DNA from: Caviibacter sp963550915
Lineage (GTDB): Bacteria > Fusobacteriota > Fusobacteriia > Fusobacteriales > Leptotrichiaceae
NCBI GenBank assembly: GCA_963550915.1
Contig: CAUVEB010000007.1
Location: 23,795 to 87,794, forward strand
Direction of reading: 5' to 3'
DNA length: 64,000 nt
Within the stretch, counting starts at the first letter, position 1, and each line of letters starts with the position of its first letter. Positions 7,657-16,560 of this stretch are shown one piece after another. The notes beneath the pieces were generated by a model. That model did no database searches, was not told the DNA's origin, and worked only from the letters and a program-made list of their open reading frames with translations. Position numbers and translations under genes: made by a program.

Positions 7657-8562
7657 ATGTTTACATATACGTTAGATATAATTAGAAACTTTTTTATGAA
7701 TTTAGCAAATCAAGGTATACTTCCTGATTATTTCAGGTATGCCTTTGTTATAAATTCACTTATTTCAGCACTATTTGTAGGACCTATATTAGGTGGGCTT
7801 GGTACTATGGTTGTAACAAAAAGAATGGCTTTTTTTTCAGAATCAATAGGACACGCAGCACTTACAGGTATAGCACTTGGTGTCTTATTTGGTGAGCCTT
7901 ATGATTCACCATATATTATGCTATTTACTTACTGTATAATATTTGGAATATTAATAAATTACACTAGAAATAGAACTAAAATGTCATCAGACACTTTAAT
8001 TGGAATATTTTTATCAATTTCAATAGCACTAGGTGGTAGTTTAATAATACTTGTATCATCAAAAGTAAATGCACATATGTTAGAAAGTGTTTTATTTGGT
8101 TCGATTTTAACAGTTTCAGATAAGGACTTATTTGTTCTATTTATTACAACAGTATTACTTCTTATTATAGTTATTCCTAATTTTAATAAAATGTTGTTAT
8201 CAAGTTTTAATAGTAATATTGCGGTAGTAAAAGGTGTTAAAGTAAAATTAATTGAGTATTTATTTATCCTCCTTATAACAATAGTTACGGTATCATCAAT
8301 AAAAATAGTTGGTGCATCACTTGTAGAAGCCCTATTTTTAATACCGGCAGCATCTGCAAAAAATTTATCAAAATCAATTAAAAGTTTTTTCTTTTATAGT
8401 ATATTTTTTGCATTAGTTAGTTGTATTTTAGGAATATTACTTCCTTTATACTTTGATATAACTATACCGTCAGGCGGAGCTATAATATTAGTTGCATCAG
8501 TGATTTTCTTTATAACTGTAATAATAAAAAATATAAGTAGAAGATTTGTAGAAGGGATTTAA
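7657..8562 (+). CDS. znuB: Metal ABC transporter permease (ABC-3 family)
   Basis: A 301-residue integral membrane subunit with eight or so hydrophobic segments. It forms the channel for divalent metal import. Family hallmarks are GGLGTMVVTKRMAFFSESI near residue 45-63, SIGHAALTGIALG just after, and KIVGASLVEALFLIPAASA around 215-235, the block that contacts the ATPase. A clear AAAGGAG precedes ATG 7657. The gene sits between the ATPase and a second binding protein, so one permease may be served by more than one extracytoplasmic partner. Confidence 0.9.
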   Translation: MFTYTLDIIRNFFMNLANQGILPDYFRYAFVINSLISALFVGPILGGLGTMVVTKRMAFFSESIGHAALTGIALGVLFGEPYDSPYIMLFTYCIIFGILINYTRNRTKMSSDTLIGIFLSISIALGGSLIILVSSKVNAHMLESVLFGSILTVSDKDLFVLFITTVLLLIIVIPNFNKMLLSSFNSNIAVVKGVKVKLIEYLFILLITIVTVSSIKIVGASLVEALFLIPAASAKNLSKSIKSFFFYSIFFALVSCILGILLPLYFDITIPSGGAIILVASVIFFITVIIKNISRRFVEGI

Positions 8563-8564
8563 AT

Positions 8565-9446
8565 ATGAAAAAAAATATAATATTTATATACATAATTTTT
8601 ATGTCTTTTGTATCATTTTCAAAGACAGTTTTAACAAATACACAGGCAACATATACATTAACTTCTATGCTAGCTGAAAATACAGATATTAAAGTAAAAT
8701 CATTATTTGAAACAAGTGCAAGTATGAGCTATGATCAAATACAAACTTTAAAATCTATTCCTAAAGAAAGCTATAATGATGTTGTTGCAGTTGTTGATCT
8801 TCAAAGAGTATGGATATATGATTCACTTTTTGAGTTTGCAAGAAGAGAAAATATAAAGGTTATTGAAATAGATGCAAGTTATTCATATCAAGATAATACA
8901 AGTTTATCTCTTTTAATAAATAATTATCATAAGGGAGAAAATGTAGGACAAACAAATCCTTATGTTTGGCTTGATCTTGGAGATGCAAATAAAATGACAC
9001 AAATTATAGCACACGACCTTATAAGATTATTCCCTGAAAATAAGGATGTTATTAATAAAAATTTAGAAAAAACACTTAATATATTAGAAAAATTAGCAGA
9101 AGAATATAATAGTCTTGATAATATTGATGGTGTTATAGTACTTTCTGAAAACTTAAATTATCTAATAACTTATTTAAATATTTTTAGTGAGTATGTTAAT
9201 ATAAATGATTTAAGTGTATCAAATATAAAGAAAATAATGAAACAAACAGATCTAAAAGTTTTTGTATCTGATAAAGGTATAAAAAAAGAAATAGTAGAAG
9301 AAATAAAGAGAAATAAAGGTACAGTTTTAATCTTAAAAACAGGTAATTTACCTGTTGAAGATGAAGATGATGAAGATCTTATGGCAAAAGATGGTTTAAT
9401 ACAAATATATAAAGATAATTTAAATAAACTTAAAAAAATTAAATAG
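8565..9446 (+). CDS. Degenerate cluster A-I binding protein lacking metal histidines
   Basis: A 293-residue exported protein (signal peptide about 1-19) with the layout of a ZnuA/MntC-type binding protein, including the hallmark block NPYVWLDLGDANKM (131-144) and the long linking helix after it. The expected histidine ligands are replaced. SPH in the first site reads SASMSY (51-56), DPHVWLD reads NPYVWLD (Tyr133), and the HDAxxYL region reads SENLNYL. The acidic/DK block (VSDKGIKKEIV) is kept. It cannot bind metal in the usual way and may instead be a permease regulator, a partner for the anchored protein encoded at 5464, or specific for another ligand. It begins two bases after the permease stop. 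Confidence 0.75.
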   Translation: MKKNIIFIYIIFMSFVSFSKTVLTNTQATYTLTSMLAENTDIKVKSLFETSASMSYDQIQTLKSIPKESYNDVVAVVDLQRVWIYDSLFEFARRENIKVIEIDASYSYQDNTSLSLLINNYHKGENVGQTNPYVWLDLGDANKMTQIIAHDLIRLFPENKDVINKNLEKTLNILEKLAEEYNSLDNIDGVIVLSENLNYLITYLNIFSEYVNINDLSVSNIKKIMKQTDLKVFVSDKGIKKEIVEEIKRNKGTVLILKTGNLPVEDEDDEDLMAKDGLIQIYKDNLNKLKKIK

Positions 9447-9463
9447 TTAGAAAAGGGGAACAA

Positions 9464-9886
9464 ATGAAGAAAATTATATTATTACTATTTAGTATGCTTA
9501 CAGTTTTTACTGTATACGCACATGATCCAATTTTAACAGTTGAAGATTTAAAAGATGGAACAATTTTAATTCAAGGTGGATTTTCAAATGGAGAGTCAGC
9601 AGAAGGTGTTGATTTATACATATTAAAAGATAAACCTTATGACGGAGAAGAAGAAACTTTTGAAGGTAAATTAATACTTTTTAAAACTGAATTTGATAGT
9701 ACAAATGAAATAGAAATTGTAAAACCAAGAACTGCAAAGTATGTTATAGTTTTTGATGCAGGACCAGGTCATATAAAGGAAGTTAAAGGTCCTAAATTAA
9801 CAAAAGAAGAAATGGAAAATTGGGAAAAATTAATAAAAAAAGATAAGATGCTTAAAGACTTTTATAAAAAAATGACTGAAAAATAA
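9464..9886 (+). CDS. Small exported NikL-like protein, predicted N-terminal His
   Basis: 140 residues, last gene of the metal operon. The signal peptide ends VYA, so cleavage would leave HDP at the new N-terminus. The mature part is a short beta-rich domain ending in FDAGPGHIKEV, closely like the 'DAGPGHR' turn that I remember from periplasmic NikL/CbiL-type accessory proteins of nickel/cobalt transporters. A charged helical tail follows (KEEMENWEKLIKKDKML). A free N-terminal histidine plus GPGH would make a plausible metal site. The role, whether metal scavenging or chaperoning towards the ABC system, is inferred from context. Ribosome binding site AAAAGGGG. Confidence 0.65.
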   Translation: MKKIILLLFSMLTVFTVYAHDPILTVEDLKDGTILIQGGFSNGESAEGVDLYILKDKPYDGEEETFEGKLILFKTEFDSTNEIEIVKPRTAKYVIVFDAGPGHIKEVKGPKLTKEEMENWEKLIKKDKMLKDFYKKMTEK

Positions 9887-9896
9887 AAAATATGTT

Positions 9897-9926
9897 AAAT
9901 ACTGTATGAAATATACAGTATTTTTT
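9897..9926 (+). terminator. Intrinsic terminator of metal operon
   Basis: AAATACTGTAT (9897-9907) pairs perfectly with ATACAGTATTT (9913-9923) around GAAAT, then a T-run. Confidence 0.88.
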
Positions 9927-9953
9927 AATTAATAGTAGAAAAAAAACAGCAAA

Positions 9954-9964
9954 TATAATATAAT
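9954..9964 (+). promoter_or_regulatory. Twin -10 boxes before rlmB
   Basis: Two overlapping TATAAT hexamers (9954-9959, 9959-9964) lie about 35 bases before the rlmB start. No good -35 is visible (TAGAAA at 9936). Confidence 0.35.
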
Positions 9965-9997
9965 TATTACATAATAAATGTAGGTTAAAGGAGAAAA

Positions 9998-10696
9998 ATG
10001 GAAAAAATCATAGGAATAAATCCTACAATTGAAGCATTAAAATCTAATAAGAATATAGAAAAGTTAGAAATATTTAGTGGCATAAAAAAAGAGGCTATAA
10101 AAGATATTTTAAAACTTGCCAGTAGTAAAAATATTAAGATATTTTATACAAATAAAAGAGAAAACAATACACAAGGTGTTGTAGCGTATATAACAGAGTA
10201 TGATTACTATGTTACAGCTGAAGAACTTCTTGAAAAAGAACTTCAAAAAGAAAAATCTATTTTAGTTATTTTAGACCAAATACAAGATTCAAGAAATTTT
10301 GGGGCTATTATAAGATCATGTGAATGTTTTGGTGTAGCTGGAATAATAATACAAAATAGAAATAATGTTAAAGTAACAGATACAGTTGTTAAAGCATCAG
10401 TTGGTGCAATTGAATATGTTGATATAGCACAAGTAACAAATATATCAGATACTATAGATAAACTTAAAAAATATGGATATTTTGTGTATAGTACACAAGC
10501 AGACGGACAGTACCACTATCAACAAGTAGAATATCCAAACAAAGTTGCAATAGTTCTTGGTAATGAAGGTAACGGAATTAGAAAAAAAGTAAGAGAACAT
10601 TGTGATACAAGCCTGAAAATACATTTAAACGGTAAAATAAACTCACTTAATGTATCAGTTGCTTGTGGAATATTACTTGCAAAAATTAGTGAATAA
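9998..10696 (+). CDS. rlmB: 23S rRNA (guanosine-2'-O)-methyltransferase, TrmH/RlmB family
   Basis: A 232-residue SPOUT-class enzyme that methylates the ribose of a guanosine in 23S rRNA (G2251 in E. coli) using S-adenosylmethionine. It opens with the RlmB-type GINPTIEALKS substrate-binding domain. The methyltransferase domain shows DQIQDSRNFGAIIRS, the SVGAIEYV segment, VLGNEGNGI and the knot-forming LNVSVACGILLA. The length matches RlmB rather than the shorter TrmL. AAAGGAG precedes ATG 9998. The leuS gene follows after 13 bases, so the two are one transcript. Confidence 0.9.
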   Translation: MEKIIGINPTIEALKSNKNIEKLEIFSGIKKEAIKDILKLASSKNIKIFYTNKRENNTQGVVAYITEYDYYVTAEELLEKELQKEKSILVILDQIQDSRNFGAIIRSCECFGVAGIIIQNRNNVKVTDTVVKASVGAIEYVDIAQVTNISDTIDKLKKYGYFVYSTQADGQYHYQQVEYPNKVAIVLGNEGNGIRKKVREHCDTSLKIHLNGKINSLNVSVACGILLAKISE

Positions 10697-10709
10697 AAGG
10701 TGGAAAGTT

Positions 10710-13274
10710 ATGAATGAATATAATTTTAGTGATATAGAGAGAAAATGGCAGAAGATATGGAAAGATAAAAACATATTTAAGACATATAATAAAGTTGAAA
10801 ATAAACAAAATTATTATGTTTTAGAAATGTTTGCTTATCCTTCAGGTAAACTTCATGTAGGACATTTAAGAAACTATACAATAGGAGATGCAATTGCAAG
10901 ATACAAAAAAATGAAAGGTTTTAATGTATTACATCCTTTTGGTTGGGATAGTTTTGGGCTTCCTGCTGAAAATGCTGCAATTGATAATGGAGTTCATCCT
11001 GAAAAATGGACTAGTTTAAATATAGAAAATATGAAAAAGCAATTACAACTTATGGGTATATCTCATGATTGGGATAGAGCAATTGCAACATATAAACCTG
11101 ATTACTATAAATTTAATCAAAAATTCTTTATTGAAATGTATAAAAAAGGTTTAGTTTATAAAAATAAATCATATGTAAACTGGTGTCCTGATTGTAATAC
11201 TGTACTTGCAAATGAACAAGTAGAGCAAGGTAAATGTTGGAGACATGGTAAAACTGACGTTATACAAAAAGAATTAGAACAATGGTATTTAAAAATAACA
11301 GACTATTCACAAGAGCTTTTAGATGGTCATGAACTATTAAAAGAAGGTTGGCCTCAAGAAGTAATTGCAATGCAAAAGAACTGGATAGGTAGATCTAAAG
11401 GTACAAGAATAGATTTTGAAGTTTTAGGTATAGATGAAAAAGTAGAAGTATTTACAACAAGACCTGATACAATATGTGGAGTTACATATTTTGTAGTAGC
11501 ACCAGAACATCCTATAGTTGAAAAATATGTATTGAAAAATAAGCCTGAATTAAAAGATATAGTAGACCAAATGATAAATGAGGATAGTATATCAAGAGAA
11601 GCAGAAGACAAAGAAAAAATAGGTGTATTTACAGGATTATATGGTAAAAACCCTATAACAGGTGACAAAATAGAAATATGGATAGCAAATTATGTACTTA
11701 TGAATTATGGTACAGGTGCTGTTATGGCAGTTCCAGCTCATGATAAGAGAGATTATGATTTTGCTAAAAAATATAATTTAGCTATAAAACAAGTAATAAG
11801 TGGTGGAGAATTACCTTATTTAGAAAAAGGAGAATTAATAAATTCTGATAAATTCACAGGACTTGATAGTGAAAAAGCTAAAAAAATTATTACAGAACAC
11901 TTAAAAGAACAAGGTATAGGTGGATATAAGGTAAATTATAGACTACACGATTGGCTTATAAGTCGTCAAAGATATTGGGGAACTCCAATACCTGTAATAT
12001 ATGATGAAAACAATGAAGTAATACTTGAAAAAGAAGAAAATTTACCTGTTAAACTACCACTTGATATTGAATTTAGTGGTAAAGGAAACCCACTTGAAAC
12101 ATCAAAAGAATTTAAGTTTGTTGATTTAGGTAACGGTAAAATAGGTAGAAGAGAAACAGATACAATGGATACCTTTGTTGATTCTTCATGGTATTATTTA
12201 AGATATACTGATGCATTAAATAATGAAAAAGCTTTTGATAGCGATATTGTAAATGCTTGGACACCTGTAGACCAATATATAGGTGGAATAGAACATGCAG
12301 TTATGCATTTACTTTATTCAAGATTTTTTCATAAAGCATTAAGAGATTTAGGATATGTAAATTCTGATGAACCATTTAAAAGACTTTTAACACAAGGAAT
12401 GGTTTTAGGTAATTCATATTACTCAAAAGATGAAAGAAGATACCTATTTTCAAAAGAAGTAAAATGGGAAAATAATAAGGCATACAGTAAGGCAAGTGGT
12501 GAAGAACTAGTTGTTAAAATGGAAAAAATGAGTAAGTCTAAAAATAATGGTGAAGATCCTGCACAAATTGTAGAAAAATATGGTGCAGATGCAGCAAGAT
12601 TATTTGTCTTATTTGCAGCTCCACCTGAAAAAGAATTAGAATGGAATGAAAATGGACTTGGTGGTGCATATAGATTTATAAACAGAATATTCCTTCTAAT
12701 AAACGAAACAGCTTATTTTATTGATAAATCAGCTATTGTTTTATCTAATAGAACAAAACAAGATGAAAAATTACAAATAAAATTACATAAGACAATCAAA
12801 AAAGTAACTCAAAGTATGGAAGATAATTTCCACTTTAACACAGCAATAGCATCTCTTATGGAATTATTAAACGATATGACTACATATAGACAAGAAGTTA
12901 TTGATAAAGCTAATTTTGGAAGTGAATCTAAGAAAATATGGTATGAAGTGTTATATAATGTAAGTCTTATGATAGCTCCATTTGTGCCTCATATAGCAGA
13001 TGAAATGCTAGAAGTATTAAAAGTTGATAAAACATCATTTGAGCTTGACTATCCTATTTATGAAGAAGAACTAACAAAGGATACAAGTATTACATTAGTT
13101 ATACAAGTTAATGGTAAATTAAGAGATAATATAACAGTTGATATTGATTTAGATAATGAAAAAGTAAATGAAATAGCATTATCACAAGAAAAGGTTAAAT
13201 CATATATAGACGGTAAGGAAATAGTTAAAATAATTAATGTAAAAAATAAATTGGTAAATATAGTTATTAAGTAA
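10710..13274 (+). CDS. leuS: Leucyl-tRNA synthetase
   Basis: 854-residue class Ia synthetase charging tRNA-Leu. HIGH motif HVGH at 49-52 within PSGKLHVGHLRNYTIGD; KMSKS at 606-610 (EKMSKSKNNGEDP). The zinc-knuckle region is represented by NWCPDCNTVLANEQV, and the editing insertion by GRSKGTRIDFEV…FTTRPDTICG and GTGAVMAVPAHDKRD. The C-terminus ends with the short tRNA-binding VNGKLRD domain. I use ATG 10710, with AAAGGTGG just upstream. An in-frame extension reaching back into rlmB adds 20 non-homologous residues and is rejected. No T-box leader is present; the gene relies on rlmB transcription. Confidence 0.96.
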   Translation: MNEYNFSDIERKWQKIWKDKNIFKTYNKVENKQNYYVLEMFAYPSGKLHVGHLRNYTIGDAIARYKKMKGFNVLHPFGWDSFGLPAENAAIDNGVHPEKWTSLNIENMKKQLQLMGISHDWDRAIATYKPDYYKFNQKFFIEMYKKGLVYKNKSYVNWCPDCNTVLANEQVEQGKCWRHGKTDVIQKELEQWYLKITDYSQELLDGHELLKEGWPQEVIAMQKNWIGRSKGTRIDFEVLGIDEKVEVFTTRPDTICGVTYFVVAPEHPIVEKYVLKNKPELKDIVDQMINEDSISREAEDKEKIGVFTGLYGKNPITGDKIEIWIANYVLMNYGTGAVMAVPAHDKRDYDFAKKYNLAIKQVISGGELPYLEKGELINSDKFTGLDSEKAKKIITEHLKEQGIGGYKVNYRLHDWLISRQRYWGTPIPVIYDENNEVILEKEENLPVKLPLDIEFSGKGNPLETSKEFKFVDLGNGKIGRRETDTMDTFVDSSWYYLRYTDALNNEKAFDSDIVNAWTPVDQYIGGIEHAVMHLLYSRFFHKALRDLGYVNSDEPFKRLLTQGMVLGNSYYSKDERRYLFSKEVKWENNKAYSKASGEELVVKMEKMSKSKNNGEDPAQIVEKYGADAARLFVLFAAPPEKELEWNENGLGGAYRFINRIFLLINETAYFIDKSAIVLSNRTKQDEKLQIKLHKTIKKVTQSMEDNFHFNTAIASLMELLNDMTTYRQEVIDKANFGSESKKIWYEVLYNVSLMIAPFVPHIADEMLEVLKVDKTSFELDYPIYEEELTKDTSITLVIQVNGKLRDNITVDIDLDNEKVNEIALSQEKVKSYIDGKEIVKIINVKNKLVNIVIK

Positions 13275-13278
13275 TTTT

Positions 13279-13308
13279 ACTGGTGTAGTACAGCTACATC
13301 AGTTTTGC
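13279..13308 (+). terminator. Probable terminator after leuS
   Basis: ACTGGTGTAG (13279-13288) pairs with CTACATCAGT (13294-13303) with one G-U pair, followed only by TTTGCTT. The weak T-tract may let some transcription through into manC. Confidence 0.6.
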
Positions 13309-13340
13309 TTATATAAAAGTTGTTTAATTTAGGAGAAAAT

Positions 13341-14327
13341 ATGAAAAAAGTTGCTTTAATAATGGCAGGAGGATCAGGTACTAGATTTTGGCCTTTATCA
13401 ACAAAAGATATGCCAAAACAATTTTTAAAATTAACATCAGATAAAACTATGATAGAACAAACTATTGATAGAGTAAGCTTAGTTACAAAAATACAAGATA
13501 TATATGTAGTGACAAGCGATAAATATAGTAAGATTTTAAAAGAAATATTGCCTGATTTTGATAATATAATAATAGAGCCTATGGCAAAAGATACGGCAGC
13601 TTGTATAGGATATTCTGTTATGAGTATACTAAAAAAATATAAAGAAGATGTAATAGTTAGTATCTATCCATCAGATCACTTAATAGGTGATATGGATAAA
13701 TTTACAAACTATGTACTAGATGCTTACGATATAGCAGAACAAGGATATATTGTAACTATGGGTATAAAACCTACTTACCCAGAAACAGCTTACGGATACA
13801 TTGAATATGAAAATTCTGATGTAGTTGCTTTTAGAGAAAAGCCAAATATAGATATAGCTGAAAAATATTTTGAGTCAAAAAAATATTTATGGAATAGTGG
13901 AATGTTCTTTGTTAAAGCAAGTGTAATCTTAGATGAAATAAAAAGATATATACCAGAAAGCTTTTATTTATTAGAAAAAAATGAATTTGAAAAATTAAAA
14001 CCAATATCAATAGATATAGCAGTTATGGAAAAAACTAAAATTGCAAAGGTGATAGCTGTTGATTTTAAATGGAATGATGTAGGAAGCTTTAATTCTCTTG
14101 ATAAGGTATTTGAAAAAGATGAAAATAACAGCATAGTTCGTGGAAATACAAAATACATAGCTTTAAATAGTAGTAAGAATATAATAATAAATGAAGAAGA
14201 AGATAAAGTTATAGCAGTAATTGGACTTCACGATATAATAGTTGTTAATACAAATGGTAAGCTTTTAATATGTCCTAAATCAAAAGGACAAGAAATAAAA
14301 AAAATATCAGGACTTATAAATGAATAA
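13341..14327 (+). CDS. manC: Mannose-1-phosphate guanylyltransferase
   Basis: A 328-residue nucleotidyltransferase that makes GDP-mannose from mannose-1-phosphate and GTP for surface polysaccharide. The signature MAGGSGTRFWPLST (residues 8-21) followed by MPKQFLKL is diagnostic. Other blocks are EPMAKDTAACIG, YPSDHLIGD, TAYGYIEYE and FKWNDVGSF. It is the short form without the C-terminal isomerase domain seen in bifunctional ManC/AlgA. The start is ATG 13341, after TTTAGGAG; an in-frame TTG 21 bases upstream would swallow the ribosome binding site. It is the first gene of the long polysaccharide run and overlaps the flippase start by eight bases. Confidence 0.9.
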   Translation: MKKVALIMAGGSGTRFWPLSTKDMPKQFLKLTSDKTMIEQTIDRVSLVTKIQDIYVVTSDKYSKILKEILPDFDNIIIEPMAKDTAACIGYSVMSILKKYKEDVIVSIYPSDHLIGDMDKFTNYVLDAYDIAEQGYIVTMGIKPTYPETAYGYIEYENSDVVAFREKPNIDIAEKYFESKKYLWNSGMFFVKASVILDEIKRYIPESFYLLEKNEFEKLKPISIDIAVMEKTKIAKVIAVDFKWNDVGSFNSLDKVFEKDENNSIVRGNTKYIALNSSKNIIINEEEDKVIAVIGLHDIIVVNTNGKLLICPKSKGQEIKKISGLINE

Positions 14328-15756
14328 AAATAATATTTTAAAAGGAACTTTAGTATATACTGGAGCTAATATTGTAACTAAATTAGGTGGTTTAATTTTT
14401 CTACCTATAATGACAAGAATATTAACAGAACAAGAATATGGAATAATCGGATTATTAGCACCGATTACTACTATATTTACGATAATTTTAGGTTTAGGTT
14501 TTTACAATGTATCAATGAAAAAATATGTAGAATTAAAAGATGATATAAATGAATTAGGTTCATTTAATTTTACTATGATACTAAGTATCTTTATTTTATG
14601 CCTATTTCTTTTATTGTTTTTAGCACTACCCATATCTAAAACGATGTTTATGTATGTACTTAAAGTTAATTATAGTTTAATAGTTGTATCAATTATGATA
14701 TCAATGGTTAATTCTTTTAATAATATAGCATTAACACTTTTTAGAATGAAAAGAAGTTATTTTAAAGTGGCACTTGGTTCACTTATTTCGTTTTTTTCAA
14801 ATTACTTTTTAGCTATATTATTTATAAAAAAATTTAAAATGGGCGTTTTTGGAAATCAACTAGCAAACTTATTTGCAGTAAGTATCTTATTTATTTACTT
14901 TTTCACAAGTTATTTTAAGTATGTAAAAGTAAAATTTTCAAAAAATTATCTAACTTACGCCCTATATAATGGTGTACCTTTAATTTTCATTGAATTAACA
15001 GATCAATTAGTTAATTTTAGTGATAGATTAATATTAGCACAATATAAGGTGTCATTTGCAGTAATAGGTGCGTACACATTAGCTTATACAGGTTCAAGAG
15101 TGCTTAGTGTTATAACAAATTCGTTTATTAGTGCTTTCACACCTGAATTATATGAAAATATTAAAAGTTCAGCAAAAAAACTTGAAAACTTTTTAGCTGT
15201 TTTAATGTTTTTTAGTATTATTGGTTCACTTTTCTCAAATGAAGTAATAAGCTATATCTTTCCAGCACATTATAGACTAGCAGTACCATATATGCCTATA
15301 GTATTGGTTTCAGTTATGGCACAGTCTTTATATGCACTTGATTACTATTTTCACTACCATGAAAAAAGTGCTTATATTATATATTTTACTGTTTTATCAC
15401 TTGTTATAAACGTAGGTTTAAACTTGATATTGATACCAATATACCCTATGTATTCAGTAGTTGTAGCAGCGATTACGACATTAATTGCTTTTCTATTAAG
15501 AGATATAATAGAGTTATACCTTATAAATAAATGGTTTAATATAAGATTTAATTATATAAATTTATTAAAATACCTATTATTAGCATTTAATCCTGTTATA
15601 ATTTATCTTACAAGTTATGAAATAGGTATAAAAGGATTTATTTTAAAATTAGCATATATACTATTTGTATTAGTTTTTGCTCATAAGGAGGTTTTTTCTT
15701 GGATAAAATATTTACAATCTTTACTCCTACGTATAATAGAAAAGATAAGCTTTTAA
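14320..15756 (+). CDS. wzx: Polysaccharide flippase (Wzx-type, MVF/MATE-like)
   Basis: A 478-residue membrane protein with about 12-14 hydrophobic helices. It should translocate lipid-linked repeat units across the inner membrane. The N-terminus (GTLVYTGANIVTKLGGLIFLPIMTRIL) is typical of the polysaccharide_synt family: an amphipathic opening helix followed by G-G-LPIMTR. The gene overlaps manC by eight bases and carries the next gene's ribosome binding site and TTG start inside its own last 58 bases. Alternative: a lipid flippase of the same superfamily, which is less likely given the neighbours. Confidence 0.85.
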   Translation: MNKNNILKGTLVYTGANIVTKLGGLIFLPIMTRILTEQEYGIIGLLAPITTIFTIILGLGFYNVSMKKYVELKDDINELGSFNFTMILSIFILCLFLLLFLALPISKTMFMYVLKVNYSLIVVSIMISMVNSFNNIALTLFRMKRSYFKVALGSLISFFSNYFLAILFIKKFKMGVFGNQLANLFAVSILFIYFFTSYFKYVKVKFSKNYLTYALYNGVPLIFIELTDQLVNFSDRLILAQYKVSFAVIGAYTLAYTGSRVLSVITNSFISAFTPELYENIKSSAKKLENFLAVLMFFSIIGSLFSNEVISYIFPAHYRLAVPYMPIVLVSVMAQSLYALDYYFHYHEKSAYIIYFTVLSLVINVGLNLILIPIYPMYSVVVAAITTLIAFLLRDIIELYLINKWFNIRFNYINLLKYLLLAFNPVIIYLTSYEIGIKGFILKLAYILFVLVFAHKEVFSWIKYLQSLLLRIIEKISF

Positions 15757-16559
15757 GACTATATAACAAACTATTATCTTTTGAATTTAAAGACTTTGTA
15801 TGGCTTATTATAGATGATGGTTCAACAGATAATACAAAAGATATTATAGCTACATTTAAAGATATAGATGTAGAATATGTTTATGTAAAAAATGGTGGAA
15901 AGCAAAGAGCTTACAACCTTGCAATTAAAATGGCAAAATCAAAATACTTTATATGCCTTGATTCAGATGACTATTATGAAAATGATGCACTTGGTAAGAT
16001 AAAGGATATTTTAGATAATACAGACGATAAGGTAGCGGGTGCAATATATCTATCAAAATATGAAAATGGAGATATAATAGGGACTGGATTTAATATAAAT
16101 AGAGCAAATCACTTTGATATATATAATAAATATGGGGTTAAAGGAGACAAAGGTATTTGCTTCAAACTTGATGTATTAAAAAAATATGAATTTAAAATTT
16201 TTGATGGTGAAAAATTTACAACAGAGGCATATTTATATAATAAAATAGCAAAAGATTATGATATGGTTTGCATAAATGAAGCTTTTGAGATTAAAGAATA
16301 TTTAAATGACGGTTTAACATCAAAGTATGACAATCTTTTAACATCAAACCCTAAAGGGCAAGCCCTTTATTATAACGAGGTGTTTTATCATAAAAAAGAT
16401 ATAATAATAGCATCAAGATATATTAAATTTAGCTTGATAGCAGGATACAATCTTTTACATATTATAAGCTTATCAAACGCTAAATTTCATACTATACTAG
16501 CATTACCATTAGGACTTTATATGTATTTAAAATATAAGATAAAAAAAGATAAGGAATAA
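15699..16559 (+). CDS. Family 2 glycosyltransferase
   Basis: A 286-residue cytoplasmic, membrane-associated GT-A enzyme adding one sugar to the lipid-linked repeat. The opening FTIFTPTYNRKDKLLRLY, the IIDDGSTDNTKD block (about 36-47) and the metal-binding CLDSDDYYEND (about 88-98) define the family. The start is TTG 15699, seven bases after a consensus AAGGAGG (15685-15691). It overlaps the flippase gene by 58 bases in another frame, one of the longest real overlaps in this window. Donor and acceptor sugars cannot be deduced. Confidence 0.85.
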   Translation: MDKIFTIFTPTYNRKDKLLRLYNKLLSFEFKDFVWLIIDDGSTDNTKDIIATFKDIDVEYVYVKNGGKQRAYNLAIKMAKSKYFICLDSDDYYENDALGKIKDILDNTDDKVAGAIYLSKYENGDIIGTGFNINRANHFDIYNKYGVKGDKGICFKLDVLKKYEFKIFDGEKFTTEAYLYNKIAKDYDMVCINEAFEIKEYLNDGLTSKYDNLLTSNPKGQALYYNEVFYHKKDIIIASRYIKFSLIAGYNLLHIISLSNAKFHTILALPLGLYMYLKYKIKKDKE

Positions 16560-16560
16560 A

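Noticed and set aside
10650..10709. N-terminal extension of LeuS into rlmB
   Set aside because: The added 20 residues do not resemble any LeuS, and AAAGGTGG sits correctly before ATG 10710. Similar upstream extensions were rejected for the nucleotidase, manC, ffh, the L,D-transpeptidase, spoVG, ackA and the EIIB gene.
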